From contig NZ_LMMO01000004.1 in the NCBI RefSeq assembly GCF_001422285.1, forward strand, positions 374,983 through 438,982: 64,000 bases of DNA. The letters are read 5' to 3'. Every line of letters begins with the position of its first letter. Position 1 is the first letter of the stretch. The DNA comes from Frigoribacterium sp. Leaf263 (GTDB lineage Bacteria; Actinomycetota; Actinomycetes; Actinomycetales; Microbacteriaceae). Positions 34,171 to 43,276 of the stretch are shown one piece after another. The notes under the pieces were generated by a model, which saw nothing but the letters and a program-made list of their open reading frames with translations, made no database searches and was not told the DNA's origin. The position numbers and the translations under genes are program-made.

Positions 34171-36264
34171 ATGTCCCGAACCATGCGCGTCCGCGTGAGC
34201 GGCGCCACCACCAGTGAGACACCACCACCCGCCGCGGCCGCCCTGCGCGACCGCCTCGACGACCCGACCGTCGCTCCGCCCCCTCGATCGCCCGGCGCCC
34301 CCCTCTCGCCCCGCGGTCTGAGACACCTAGCACCCGCGAGCGACGGTCGGGTCGAGCCCCGCCACCCCCTGGGGCCCGACCACCCCGTCGGGCCCGACGA
34401 CCCCGTCGAGCCCGAGCACCCCACCGAGCCCGCCCGGGCCGGCCGCGGCACAGAGCCCGACCTCGCCGCCCGGGCCGAGCCGCCGCACCCGGCGAAGCGG
34501 CTGACCTCCGACCACCACGCGTCGGTCGTCTCGCGCACCGAGGGCCGGGCGCACTCGCCGTTCATGGTGCTGCTCGTGCTGGCCTGCACGATGGGGATCC
34601 TGCTCTACGGGCAGTTCCTGCTGAACCCCGCGAATCGAGGCGACCTGCTGCCGTACGCGGCGGTGATCGTCGCCGAGGCGGTGCTCGTGCTGCAGGCGCT
34701 GCTGTCGATGTGGACGATCCTCTCGGGCGGTCAGAACCCACGCGACTTCGACTTCCACTCGACGCAGGACGGCCTCTACGACCAGCAGGCGATCGGCCGC
34801 CTCGGGGTCCGCGACCAGCCGCACCTGTGGCCGATGGCGATCGGCGGACGACCCGTCGTCGTCGACGTGCTGATCACGGTCTACGGCGAGGATCTCGCGA
34901 AGATCGCCCTCACCGTGCAGGCGGCCCTGTCGATGCAGGGCGCGCACCGCACCTGGGTCCTCGACGACGGCCGCAGCGACGAGGTCCGCGAACTCGCGGC
35001 GACCCTCGGCGCCCGGTACGTGAGGCGGCTGAGCGGCAACGGAGCGAAGGCCGGCAACGTCAACCACGCGCTGACCGTCGCGAAGGGCGACTACTTCGCG
35101 ATCTTCGACGCGGACTTCGTGCCGAAGCCCCTCTTCCTGCACGAGACGGTGCCGTTCTTCGTCGACGACAAGGTCGCCTTCGTGCAGACCCCGCAGTCGT
35201 ACGGCAACCTCGTCAGCCTGGTCAGTCGCGGCGCCGGCTACATGCAGGCGGTCTTCTACCGGTTCATCCAGCCGGGTCGCAACCGCTTCAACGCCGCGTT
35301 CTGCGTGGGCACGAACGTGGTCTTCCGCCGGACTGCCGTCGACAGCGTCGGCGGGATCGACACCGACTCCAAGTCGGAGGACGTCTGGACGAGCCTCCAC
35401 CTGCACGAGGCCGGCTGGCGCTCGATCTACATCCCGCTGACCCTCGCGATCGGCGACGCCCCCGAGACCATCGAGGCGTACAGCAAGCAGCAGCTGCGCT
35501 GGGCGACCGGCGGCTTCGAGATCCTGCTGCGCCACAACCCGCTCAGCCCGCGCCGGAACCTCACGATGGATCAGCGGTTCCAGTACACGCTGACCGCCAC
35601 GCACTACCTCACGGGCATCGCCCCGCTGCTGCTGATCATGGTGCCGCCGATGGAGATCTTCTTCGATCTGCGCCCGATGAACCTCCACATCTCGGTGCTG
35701 CAGTGGCTGCTGTTCTACTGCGGCTTCTACCTGCTGCAGATCGCGTTGGCGTTCTTCACCCTCGGCTCGTTCCGCTGGGAGGTGCTGATGCTCGCGTCGG
35801 TGTCGTTCCCGATCTACGTCAAGGCGCTCTGGAACGTGCTCTGCGGCAAGGACACCGCCTGGCACGCGACGGGCGGTCGGACGGCGTCGAGTCCGTTCGA
35901 CTTCCTGATCCCGCAGGTGCTGTTCTGGGTGTTCCTGTCGCTGACGTCGCTCGTCGCGATCTGGCGCGACTACGACAACCGGGTGCTGACCCTGGCCACC
36001 GTGTGGAACCTCATCAACACGGCCGTCCTGACGGCGTTCCTGATCGCGGCCCTCAAGGAGGCGCGGGTCATCAGGCGGGCCGCCCGCCGAGGTGTGCCCG
36101 CGAGACCGTCGCCGAACGACCCCGTCCCCTCCGCCCCCGTGGTCGCGCCCCCGCTCCGCACCACCGTGGCCCGGCCCGCGCCCCGCACGCAGGAGGAGAT
36201 CCTCGTGGTGATGTCGGAGGAGTCCGCGGCGCGCGCCTCCGGACGTCGGGCGGTGCTCTCATGA
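34171..36264 (+). CDS. GT2 processive glycosyltransferase, cellulose/curdlan synthase-like
   Basis: 697 residues. A 130-residue Pro-rich cytoplasmic N-terminus with GPDHPVGPDDP repeats precedes two helices (131-181). The GT-A domain has DDG 265-267, DAD 313-315, QTPQ 340-343, FCVGTN 377-382, SED 402-404 and Q-x-x-R-W (QQLRW, 440-444), the set of BcsA-type beta-glycan synthases. Several C-terminal helices form the channel. No PilZ domain is seen. GGAG lies 10 bp before the ATG. Next genes: an adaptor protein and a GH81 beta-1,3-glucanase, so a beta-1,3-glucan or mixed glucan product is plausible. Confidence 0.92.
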   Translation: MSRTMRVRVSGATTSETPPPAAAALRDRLDDPTVAPPPRSPGAPLSPRGLRHLAPASDGRVEPRHPLGPDHPVGPDDPVEPEHPTEPARAGRGTEPDLAARAEPPHPAKRLTSDHHASVVSRTEGRAHSPFMVLLVLACTMGILLYGQFLLNPANRGDLLPYAAVIVAEAVLVLQALLSMWTILSGGQNPRDFDFHSTQDGLYDQQAIGRLGVRDQPHLWPMAIGGRPVVVDVLITVYGEDLAKIALTVQAALSMQGAHRTWVLDDGRSDEVRELAATLGARYVRRLSGNGAKAGNVNHALTVAKGDYFAIFDADFVPKPLFLHETVPFFVDDKVAFVQTPQSYGNLVSLVSRGAGYMQAVFYRFIQPGRNRFNAAFCVGTNVVFRRTAVDSVGGIDTDSKSEDVWTSLHLHEAGWRSIYIPLTLAIGDAPETIEAYSKQQLRWATGGFEILLRHNPLSPRRNLTMDQRFQYTLTATHYLTGIAPLLLIMVPPMEIFFDLRPMNLHISVLQWLLFYCGFYLLQIALAFFTLGSFRWEVLMLASVSFPIYVKALWNVLCGKDTAWHATGGRTASSPFDFLIPQVLFWVFLSLTSLVAIWRDYDNRVLTLATVWNLINTAVLTAFLIAALKEARVIRRAARRGVPARPSPNDPVPSAPVVAPPLRTTVARPAPRTQEEILVVMSEESAARASGRRAVLS

Positions 36265-36992
36265 CATGGGCGAACCGCCTCCGGATGACCGTCGGCATCC
36301 TCGTCGTCATCCTGCTCGTCGGCGTCTTCACGCTGATCTTCACGCAGCGCCAGGCGCAGGTGGTCAGCACGAGCGCCGCGATCGCAAGTCAGGACTTCAC
36401 GGTCGGCGCCGACTACAGCGGCACGGTCACGAGCACCGAGGTCGAGGTCGGCGACGTGGTGGCGAAGGGCGACGAGCTGTTCGCGCTGCAGAGCCTCCAG
36501 CTGCAGAAGGACCTCGACGACGACATCATGGTGCCCGACACCGACGCGTACACGATCTCGGGCGACGGCACGATGACGTTCACGTCGACGGTCGACGGGA
36601 CGGTCTCGCAGCTCGACGTCCGCGAGGGCGGGTTCGTCGGCTCGGGCACCGCCGTGGCCACGATCGAGCGGTCGGGCACCCTGTTCGTCGCCGCTGAGTT
36701 CACGCTCACCCCGCGCGACTACGAGCGGATCCAGGACGGCGCCGACGTCGACCTCATGCTGCCGAACCAGGTGGTCGTGCCGGGCAGCGTCGACCTCGTC
36801 AGCGTCGAGACGAAGGACGGCGCGGCCGCCGCGACCGTGCGCGTCGTCAGCTCGCAGCTGACCGAGGGCGCCTACAACGGCCTCGTCGCGAGCGGCACGC
36901 CGGTCGAGGCGACGATGCACCTGCGCGACGACGGGATCCTCGCCGGTCCGGTCGACACGGTGCAGGACTTCCTGCGTCAGATCGGGGTCTGA
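36261..36992 (+). CDS. HlyD-like membrane-fusion / biotinyl-lipoyl-like protein
   Basis: 243 residues. One N-terminal helix (VGILVVILLVGVFTLIFTQR) anchors an extracellular domain with a split lipoyl-like fold: DYSGTVTSTEVEVGDVVAKG and FTSTVDGTVSQLDVREGGFV, then a barrel domain. It resembles the adaptor domain of Alg44/HlyD proteins. It overlaps the GT2 stop (ATGA), so the two should work together, probably guiding the nascent glycan through the wall. Confidence 0.82.
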   Translation: MTWANRLRMTVGILVVILLVGVFTLIFTQRQAQVVSTSAAIASQDFTVGADYSGTVTSTEVEVGDVVAKGDELFALQSLQLQKDLDDDIMVPDTDAYTISGDGTMTFTSTVDGTVSQLDVREGGFVGSGTAVATIERSGTLFVAAEFTLTPRDYERIQDGADVDLMLPNQVVVPGSVDLVSVETKDGAAAATVRVVSSQLTEGAYNGLVASGTPVEATMHLRDDGILAGPVDTVQDFLRQIGV

Positions 36993-39289
36993 GCATCGCC
37001 CGGGCGGGCGGCGCCCGCGGGCTCGGCCGCTCCCTCGCCTCGGCGGCGGCCGTGGCGGCGGGGGCCCTCCTGATCGCGGCCTGCACCGCGGGCGACGTCC
37101 GCCCGGACGAGCGCGACGCCGACGCCGAGGTCTACCCCGCGGCGCAGGTCGCCCCCCTGATCGCGGGAGTGCCGTCGGAGGAGGTCGCCGCGCCTCCTCG
37201 GATGCGTCTGGCCGACGGCCTCGTGCCCCCGACGAACACGTGGTTCGCGGGTCTGGTCTTCGGCGAGACGCCCCAGCCGGTGTTCCCGTTCCCGATCTCG
37301 TTCGCCCTGACCGACACGGGCGTGACCGCCGGTCTGCCCCGCCCGGCCGTCTCGGCGACGTCGATCGTCGCGCCCGCCGTGACGGGGGCGACCCTCGACG
37401 TCGGCTCCGAGGAGGCGCGGGTCGCGTCGTACGACGAGGTCGCCGTCACCATCGAGCACCTCTCCGGCGGGGCCGTGCTCGGACGGACGACCGTCGCGCA
37501 GGGGTCGCCGATGGTGTCGTACACGGCCGCGGTCGCTCAGACGGACCGGCTCGGGACGGCGGTGTCGGGCCTGGAGGGCGCTGCCGCTGCCGCCGACGCC
37601 GGCGCTGCCGCCGACGCCGACGCCGACGCCGACGCGGGTTCGGGCACCGGCGCGGGCGCCGGGAGCCGCGGCACGTTCGAGGCCGGCGGCAGCTCGTGGG
37701 GGGTCGTCGTCGTGGGCGGCCGCATCGACGGCGCATCCGTCGAGCTCGACGCCGACGGGTCCATCGATCTCGTCGCCCTGCCCGACGGGGCGACGGCCGA
37801 TCAGATCGCGATGCTGCTCGACACGGCCGCCTCGCCTCTGGTCGGGGTGCGGACGGCCTTCGGGACGTCCCCTGCCGATGGGGCGGGCGGCGGCGGCGAC
37901 CCGACCCGCGCCTCCTCGGCCGTCTCGACGACCACGCTCGGCTACGAGACCGCGGCCGGCGGCGACACGCTCGTCGTCCCGGCGCCGCATCAGCTCGGAT
38001 CGGGCCTCGAGGCGGCCGGGCTGACGAGCACCGGGCTGACCTACGAGACGATCCACGGCGCCGTGCCGCTGACCACGGGTTCGTCGCTGACCTTCGGGGC
38101 GCCGGCGCTCGAGGCGTCGGCCGAGCTCGACCTCGACTCGCTCGACGAGTCCGATCGCGACGAGCTGCGGCGGCGGCTGCGGGTCGACACGGCGCTGACG
38201 GGGGAGTTCCCGACCGACACCTACTACGGGGGCAAGGCCCTCTACCGCGCCGCGATGCTCTGGCGGCTCGCCGTCCAGCTGGGCGACGACGAATCGGCCG
38301 CGACCCTCGAACGCCTGGTCGTCGATCAGCTCGACCTGTGGACCGACCCCGACGGCTGCACCGTCCGCGCCCAGCAGTGCTTCGTCTACGACCCGACGGT
38401 GAAGGGGCTGGTCGGCCGCGTGCCGTCCTTCGGCTCCGAGCTGTTCAACGATCATCACTTCCACTACGGGTACCTGCTCACCGCGGCGGGCGTGCTGGGC
38501 CGCGACCGGCCCGACCTCGTCGCGCGCTGGGCGCCGGTGATGGATCTCGTCGCCGCCGACATCGGCTCGGGCTCGGCCAGCGGGGCGTTCCCCGACCACC
38601 GGGCCTTCGACGCGTACTGGTCGCACAGCTGGGCCAGCGGCTACTCGCCCTTCGCCGACGGCAACAACCAGGAGTCGTCGTCGGAGGCCGTCTCCGCCTC
38701 GTCGGGGCTCGCGCTCTGGGCCGCGGCCCGCGGCGACGACGCCCTCGGAGCCCAGGCGACCTGGATGCTCAGCGGCGAGGCCGCCGCGGCCCTCGCCTAC
38801 TTCGTCGCCCCCGACCTGTCCGACCCCGCGCTCGCCGCCTACGACCACGAGATCGTCTCGCTGAACTGGGGAGCCAAGCGCGACTACGCCACCTGGTTCT
38901 CGGCCCAGCCGTCGGCGATCGCCGGCATCCAGCTGATCCCGCTCGACCCGACGTCGGTCTCGTACCTGTCGTCGGATGCGGCAGGAGGCGCGGAGCGGGT
39001 CCGCGCGATCGTCGCCGAGGCGCAGGAGCCCGGACCCGTGGCGCCGGGGGAGGCCGCGCCCGGTGGCGGTGACGCTGCCGGGGGTGCCGCCGCCGGGGGT
39101 GCTGATGCGCCGGGTGCTGCCGCGCCGCTGGGGGACTACGTGCTGATGTACTCGGCGCTCGCGGGCCCCGACGAGGCCGAGGAGGCGCGGGCCGCGCTCG
39201 CCGACCTGCCCGCGTCCGCCATCGACGACGGCAACTCGCGGACGTACGCCCTGGCCTACGTGATGAGCGCCGCCGCCCGCGCCCGCTGA
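36989..39289 (+). CDS. Endo-1,3-beta-glucanase, glycoside hydrolase family 81, lipoprotein
   Basis: About 766 residues. GH81 signatures: HFHYGYLLTAAGVLG near residue 490 and HSWASGYSPFADGNNQESSS near 550-565 containing the catalytic glutamates. I place the start at a CTG (36989) overlapping the upstream stop as CTGA. This gives a proper n-region (SIARAGGARGLGRSLASAAA) before lipobox LLIAAC; the GTG at 37052 would leave only ten residues before the Cys. Ala/Asp-Ala repeats (about residues 195-220) and an Ala/Gly linker near 700 are inserted relative to typical members. It probably trims the glucan made by the operon. Confidence 0.88.
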   Translation: MSIARAGGARGLGRSLASAAAVAAGALLIAACTAGDVRPDERDADAEVYPAAQVAPLIAGVPSEEVAAPPRMRLADGLVPPTNTWFAGLVFGETPQPVFPFPISFALTDTGVTAGLPRPAVSATSIVAPAVTGATLDVGSEEARVASYDEVAVTIEHLSGGAVLGRTTVAQGSPMVSYTAAVAQTDRLGTAVSGLEGAAAAADAGAAADADADADAGSGTGAGAGSRGTFEAGGSSWGVVVVGGRIDGASVELDADGSIDLVALPDGATADQIAMLLDTAASPLVGVRTAFGTSPADGAGGGGDPTRASSAVSTTTLGYETAAGGDTLVVPAPHQLGSGLEAAGLTSTGLTYETIHGAVPLTTGSSLTFGAPALEASAELDLDSLDESDRDELRRRLRVDTALTGEFPTDTYYGGKALYRAAMLWRLAVQLGDDESAATLERLVVDQLDLWTDPDGCTVRAQQCFVYDPTVKGLVGRVPSFGSELFNDHHFHYGYLLTAAGVLGRDRPDLVARWAPVMDLVAADIGSGSASGAFPDHRAFDAYWSHSWASGYSPFADGNNQESSSEAVSASSGLALWAAARGDDALGAQATWMLSGEAAAALAYFVAPDLSDPALAAYDHEIVSLNWGAKRDYATWFSAQPSAIAGIQLIPLDPTSVSYLSSDAAGGAERVRAIVAEAQEPGPVAPGEAAPGGGDAAGGAAAGGADAPGAAAPLGDYVLMYSALAGPDEAEEARAALADLPASAIDDGNSRTYALAYVMSAAARAR

Positions 39290-39337
39290 CGCGCGCCGCA
39301 CCTCCTCGGCTCCGGCGACTCGCGCCGCGGCGGCCGC

Positions 39338-40918
39338 TCAGCCGGCGACGCGCACGTCGTCGATCAGGCGGCGGATCGAGCCGTCGGGCGCGATCTCGAC
39401 GAGCGCACCGCCCCAGAACTGCAGGTCGGCGTCCGAGTCGAGGCGCCAGAGCGTGCGTCCGTCGGCGAGGTCGACGCCGACCACGGTCGAGAAGACGCGG
39501 TGCCCGGCGATGGCGTCCGAGGTGTCGCTGCCGGCGACGTAGGCGACCGAGCGCGACATCGCGACCACCGACGAGTCCGGCGGCACGTACGCCCGGACCC
39601 GCTCGGCTCCCGTCTCGGCGTCGAGCAGCAGCAGCGCGCGGTCGTCGGCCGGGTCGCCGAGCCCCGAGCGGGCGCTGAAGGTCTGGACGACCACGTCGTC
39701 GTCCCACCGGCCGGGACGCGGGTCGCTGACGACCGGGATGCCGCGGCTCTCCCCCGAGCGCTCGACCTCCCAGCGGTCGACGCCGGTCTCGAGGTCGGCG
39801 CAGTGCACGCCGCCGCGGTCCGAGAACGTGACGCAGTCGCCGGTGACGACCGGGAGGCGATCCTGGTCGAAGGGGCGCCGCCAGCGCTCCGTGCCGTCGG
39901 ACGACCAGGCGGACACCTCGGCGCGCGATTCCATGCCCCGCCCGAAGTCGACCAGGAACACCGTGTCGCCGACCCCGTACGCCTGAGCCGAGGGCGACAG
40001 GCCGTCGGCCCACGGGCGCTCGTCGCCGGTCTCGCCGTCGATGACGGTGCCCGTGCCGGCGCTCACCACGAGCAGCCCGTCGTCGAGCAGCACGGACGAG
40101 CTGATGCCGCCCGTCTGCTCGTCCGACCAGATCGGGGTGCGGAGGTCGTCGCGGCTGTAGAGGAGGGTGCGCGGGCCGTCCTGCCCGCCGGCGAGGGCCT
40201 CGGCCGCGGCGCCGGCCAGGGGGTCGTCCGCGAAACCGTAGACGGGCGCGGGTGAGACGGAGACCAGCACGAGCCCGTCATCGGCGGCGTCGACGATCGG
40301 CATGGTGTCGTCGGACGTCGTGACGTCGGCGAGCTCGCCGGTCGCCAGATCGACGCGGGCGAAGCCGGACGCGCCCCGCCCGTAGCCGTAGAGACCCGTC
40401 GTGCTGACGATCGCATCGCCCCGGGCCTCGTCGACGAATGCGCTGAGCGTGCCGCCGCCCCCGCTGATCCCGGTGATGTCGACCGACCAGCGGACGGTGC
40501 CCGCCAGCGGGTCGAGACGCACGAGCCTCTCGGCCCGGCCGCGCTCGTCGTAGCAGCCGGTCTCGGTGTAGGCCAGCTGCGACGAGGTCGACACGAGCAC
40601 GTCGGCGCCCACCGAGGCGAGCACCGAGTAGGTGAGGCAGCCGTCGTCGACCTCGGGGAGCCCGAGCGCGGCCGTCGTCAGACGCCACGACCCCGGGGTG
40701 GGGCGGTTGCGCAGCTCGTCGACCAGGAGGCCGTCGACCGGGCCGCCGGACGCCCCGCCCGTCGGGTAGCCGGGCTGCGCGGCGAGACCGAGACCGACCA
40801 CGGCGACGGTCGCGACGACGAGCGCCGTGGCCGACACGACGAGGCGGCGCCCGAAGGAGGCGCGGTGCCAGCGGGCGCGGAGGGTCCCGTCGACGGGACG
40901 GTCGCGCTGCTCGCCCAC
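39338..40918 (-). CDS. Membrane-anchored PQQ-like beta-propeller protein 1
   Basis: 526 residues from a GTG. A short cytoplasmic part RARWHRASFGRRL precedes a helix (VVSATALVVATVAVVGLGLA), followed by repeated propeller blades (VRLDPLAGTVRWSVDITG, SAWSSDGTERWRRPF, CADLETGVDRWEVERS, VVGVDLADGRTLWRLDSD). No enzymatic site is evident; a scaffold or sensor role is possible. It is a paralogue of the protein at 41526-43070. The codons for WHRAS carry one dispersed 10-mer in both paralogues. Confidence 0.8.
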   Translation of the reverse strand: MGEQRDRPVDGTLRARWHRASFGRRLVVSATALVVATVAVVGLGLAAQPGYPTGGASGGPVDGLLVDELRNRPTPGSWRLTTAALGLPEVDDGCLTYSVLASVGADVLVSTSSQLAYTETGCYDERGRAERLVRLDPLAGTVRWSVDITGISGGGGTLSAFVDEARGDAIVSTTGLYGYGRGASGFARVDLATGELADVTTSDDTMPIVDAADDGLVLVSVSPAPVYGFADDPLAGAAAEALAGGQDGPRTLLYSRDDLRTPIWSDEQTGGISSSVLLDDGLLVVSAGTGTVIDGETGDERPWADGLSPSAQAYGVGDTVFLVDFGRGMESRAEVSAWSSDGTERWRRPFDQDRLPVVTGDCVTFSDRGGVHCADLETGVDRWEVERSGESRGIPVVSDPRPGRWDDDVVVQTFSARSGLGDPADDRALLLLDAETGAERVRAYVPPDSSVVAMSRSVAYVAGSDTSDAIAGHRVFSTVVGVDLADGRTLWRLDSDADLQFWGGALVEIAPDGSIRRLIDDVRVAG

Positions 40919-40955
40919 CCGCGCCTCCTCGGTGCCTCGTCGTCGTGCCTCGTCG

Positions 40956-41090
40956 TGCGGTGTTGTCGTGCTGTGCTGTGCTGTGCGGTCGTGCGCTGCG
41001 GCCGTGCGGTGCCGCCGCGCGGTGCGGTGCGGTGCGGTGCGGTGCGGTCGTGCGGTGCCGTGCGGTGCTGTCGTGCGGTGCCGGGTTCAG
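40956..41090. repeat. GTGCG/GGTGC microsatellite upstream of the propeller gene
   Basis: Low-complexity G/C/T runs with GTGCT repeats (40970-40990) and about 5.6 copies of GGTGC at 41021-41048. It occupies the probable promoter region of the leftward propeller gene that starts at 40918. Confidence 0.85.
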
Positions 41091-41239
41091 CGTACGGCCG
41101 GTGGTGCGGGGCTGTTCCGGTGGTGCACGCGGACCGGTGGCGACCGCGCGGAGAGGCGGTGACGGCCGCGGGTAGGCTGATCCCCGCCCGATCGCCCCGC
41201 CCCTGACCTGCCCCGCCCCTGCCCCGGAAGGCCATCCCC

Positions 41240-41446
41240 ATCGACGTCCTCATCATCTCGATCCTCGCGGTCGCCGCCGTCGCGCTCATCGTGATGCAGG
41301 CGGTCTACCGGAGGCGCGTGCTGCGTCGGCGCGAGGCCGCGGGTCAGACCGTGCTCGGCAAGGGGCCGTTCATCCTGCTCGGGGTGATGGCGCTGTTCTT
41401 CGTCTTCGCCGTCTTCGTGTTCCCGGCGCTGGTCCGCGCCGGCTGA
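41240..41446 (+). CDS. Small membrane protein with apparent ATC start
   Basis: About 68 residues, two helices (IDVLIISILAVAAVALIVMQ and FILLGVMALFFVFAVFVFP) with a basic loop YRRRVLRRREAA. No ATG, GTG or TTG exists upstream in frame. A GGAAGG ribosome site at 41226-41231 lies 8 bp before ATC GAC GTC, where homologues would be expected to begin. An in-frame CTG at 41219 is the alternative. The coherent topology argues for a real gene. Confidence 0.5.
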   Translation: MDVLIISILAVAAVALIVMQAVYRRRVLRRREAAGQTVLGKGPFILLGVMALFFVFAVFVFPALVRAG

Positions 41447-41481
41447 CGCCCGCCCGGCCTCCGCTCGCGCCGGCTGACGCC
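41435..41481. repeat. Repeated gene 3' end, 16 bp twice
   Basis: CGCGCCGGCTGACGCC at 41435-41450 contains the stop codon of the small membrane gene; an identical copy is at 41466-41481, 31 bp further. Confidence 0.8.
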
Positions 41482-41525
41482 GCGCCCGCCGCACCCGCCC
41501 GCGCCGGCACAGGGGGAGGTGCGGC

Positions 41526-43070
41526 TCAGCCGAGCGGCGGCGTCGCGTCGTCCGCGGTCGGCGGCACCACCTCGGCCCGTGTCCGCAGACCGTGGGCGAC
41601 CCCCTCGGCGTCGACCGACACGAGCGTGCCGGCCCAGAGGTCGAGCGTGCCCCGCGAGGGCGAGCGCTCCTGCCAGAGCGTCCGCCCGTCGGACAGGTCG
41701 AACGCGGTCATGATCGTCTGCGAGAAGTCCTGGCCGATGTACGACGAGGCGAACCCGACGGTCCGCGACAGGCCCGTGAGGAACGCCTGGGACGGCACCT
41801 CGGCCGAGAACGTCGTCGCCCCGGTCAGCGGCGAGAGCCCCAGGATCGTGGCCGGGTCCTCGCCTTCGAGATCGGCCGAGCCGGCTTCGCGCGAGTCGAG
41901 GTGCACGACGACCGCCGAGCCGCCGATCAGCTGCTGGTACGAGTCGATCTGCGCCGAGTAGCCCTCGTCGAGCGTCACCCGTCGCTGCCAGCGCTCGCCG
42001 CCGTCGCTCGCCTCGAGGCAGCGGAACGTCGACGGCGGGTCGGTCACCAGGACGCAGTCGTCGGTCACGGTCACCTGCCCGTCGAGCGCGAGCGGGGTCG
42101 TCCAGACGCGGTCGCCCGAGCGGTCGAGCGCCACGGCCTCGCGGTCTCCGTCTCGGGTGGTGACGGTGACGACGAGCAGGTCGTCGACCGCGCCGGCGTT
42201 CTCGAGCACACCGATGTCGCCCGGCACCGGATGCGCCTCGCCCGTCTCCGTGTCGACGACCGTCGGATCGCCCTGCGACTCCGCCTCGACCACGAGGAAC
42301 GACCCGAGCAGGAACGGGTTGCCGTAGACGCCGAGCTCGCCGCTCCAGATCGACCGGTCGGGGTCGTCGAGGTCGATCAGGCGGTACGGGGTCGCCTCGC
42401 CCGAGTCGTACTCGAGGCCCTGGCCGTCGTCGGTGACGCGCTCCGGCGGCTGCAGCGCGACGAGCAGTCGGCCGCGCGAGATGCCCACCGCCTGCTCGAT
42501 GGGCGCGGTCGGGTCGTCGGCCGGGCCGATGACGTCGCCGAGCACGGTGCCGGTGTCGAGGTCGACCCGCAGCACCCGCGACGCGAGCGAGGTCTGCCCG
42601 ATCACGGTGCCCCGTGAACCGTCGTCGTCGACGACGACGTTGAGGTACGAGCCGGCCTCGTCGAGTCGCGACGTGAGGTCGAGCACCCAGCGCACCTCGC
42701 CCGTGGTCGGGTCGATGCGGGCGAGCAGGGCGACCGGCGACTCGCACCCGTCGTACGCCGTCGCGGTGCTCGTGACGAGGGCGTCGTCGTCGATGCGACC
42801 GGCGGCGCGGAACCCCCGGCACCCGGCGGGAAGACCCGGTTCGGCGAGCGTCGCCAGGTCGGTGCTCCACAGCTCGCTCGTCGGGGCGAGGCGCAGGTCG
42901 TCGAGCAGCTCGTCGTCGTCGGACCACTCGGGGTAGACCGGCTGCGAGGCGACGCCGAGCACGGTGACGAGCGCGGTCGCGACGAGCAGCGCGACGGCGA
43001 GCCCCGTGAGCCGACGACCCGGGGAGGCGCGGTGCCAGCGGCCCCGCAGCCCACCCGTCTCGTGCTCCAT
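41526..43070 (-). CDS. Membrane-anchored PQQ-like beta-propeller protein 2
   Basis: 514 residues from an ATG. RGRWHRASPGRRLTGLAVAL parallels propeller 1, then one helix and blades such as LARIDPTTGEVRWVLDLTS, AVALDRSGDRVWTTPLALDG, CLEASDGGERWQRRVTLDEG and TAFDLSDGRTLWQERSPSRG. The frame extends upstream to 43214 but without family similarity. Function unknown. Confidence 0.8.
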   Translation of the reverse strand: MEHETGGLRGRWHRASPGRRLTGLAVALLVATALVTVLGVASQPVYPEWSDDDELLDDLRLAPTSELWSTDLATLAEPGLPAGCRGFRAAGRIDDDALVTSTATAYDGCESPVALLARIDPTTGEVRWVLDLTSRLDEAGSYLNVVVDDDGSRGTVIGQTSLASRVLRVDLDTGTVLGDVIGPADDPTAPIEQAVGISRGRLLVALQPPERVTDDGQGLEYDSGEATPYRLIDLDDPDRSIWSGELGVYGNPFLLGSFLVVEAESQGDPTVVDTETGEAHPVPGDIGVLENAGAVDDLLVVTVTTRDGDREAVALDRSGDRVWTTPLALDGQVTVTDDCVLVTDPPSTFRCLEASDGGERWQRRVTLDEGYSAQIDSYQQLIGGSAVVVHLDSREAGSADLEGEDPATILGLSPLTGATTFSAEVPSQAFLTGLSRTVGFASSYIGQDFSQTIMTAFDLSDGRTLWQERSPSRGTLDLWAGTLVSVDAEGVAHGLRTRAEVVPPTADDATPPLG

Positions 43071-43276
43071 GCCGTCATCGTACGAGGGTGGGCGGGGCGC
43101 TCGCGGCGTGCGGGGCGAGGGGTGTGGAGAACCGGCGCCGCGCCTCCTCGGCCGGTGTCCCGAGACGGCGACCCGCGCCTCCTCGGCTGCGATCGCCTCG
43201 TCACGGGGTCGCACCTGCTTGTATGCTGACGCGTCGTCCCCGGACGGGGGTCGACACCGGCGAACCAGGAGACGAC

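Noticed and set aside
33926-34198. A 90-codon upstream open frame in the GT2 leader
   Set aside because: Pro/Ser/Asp-rich composition, no ribosome site and no family resemblance.
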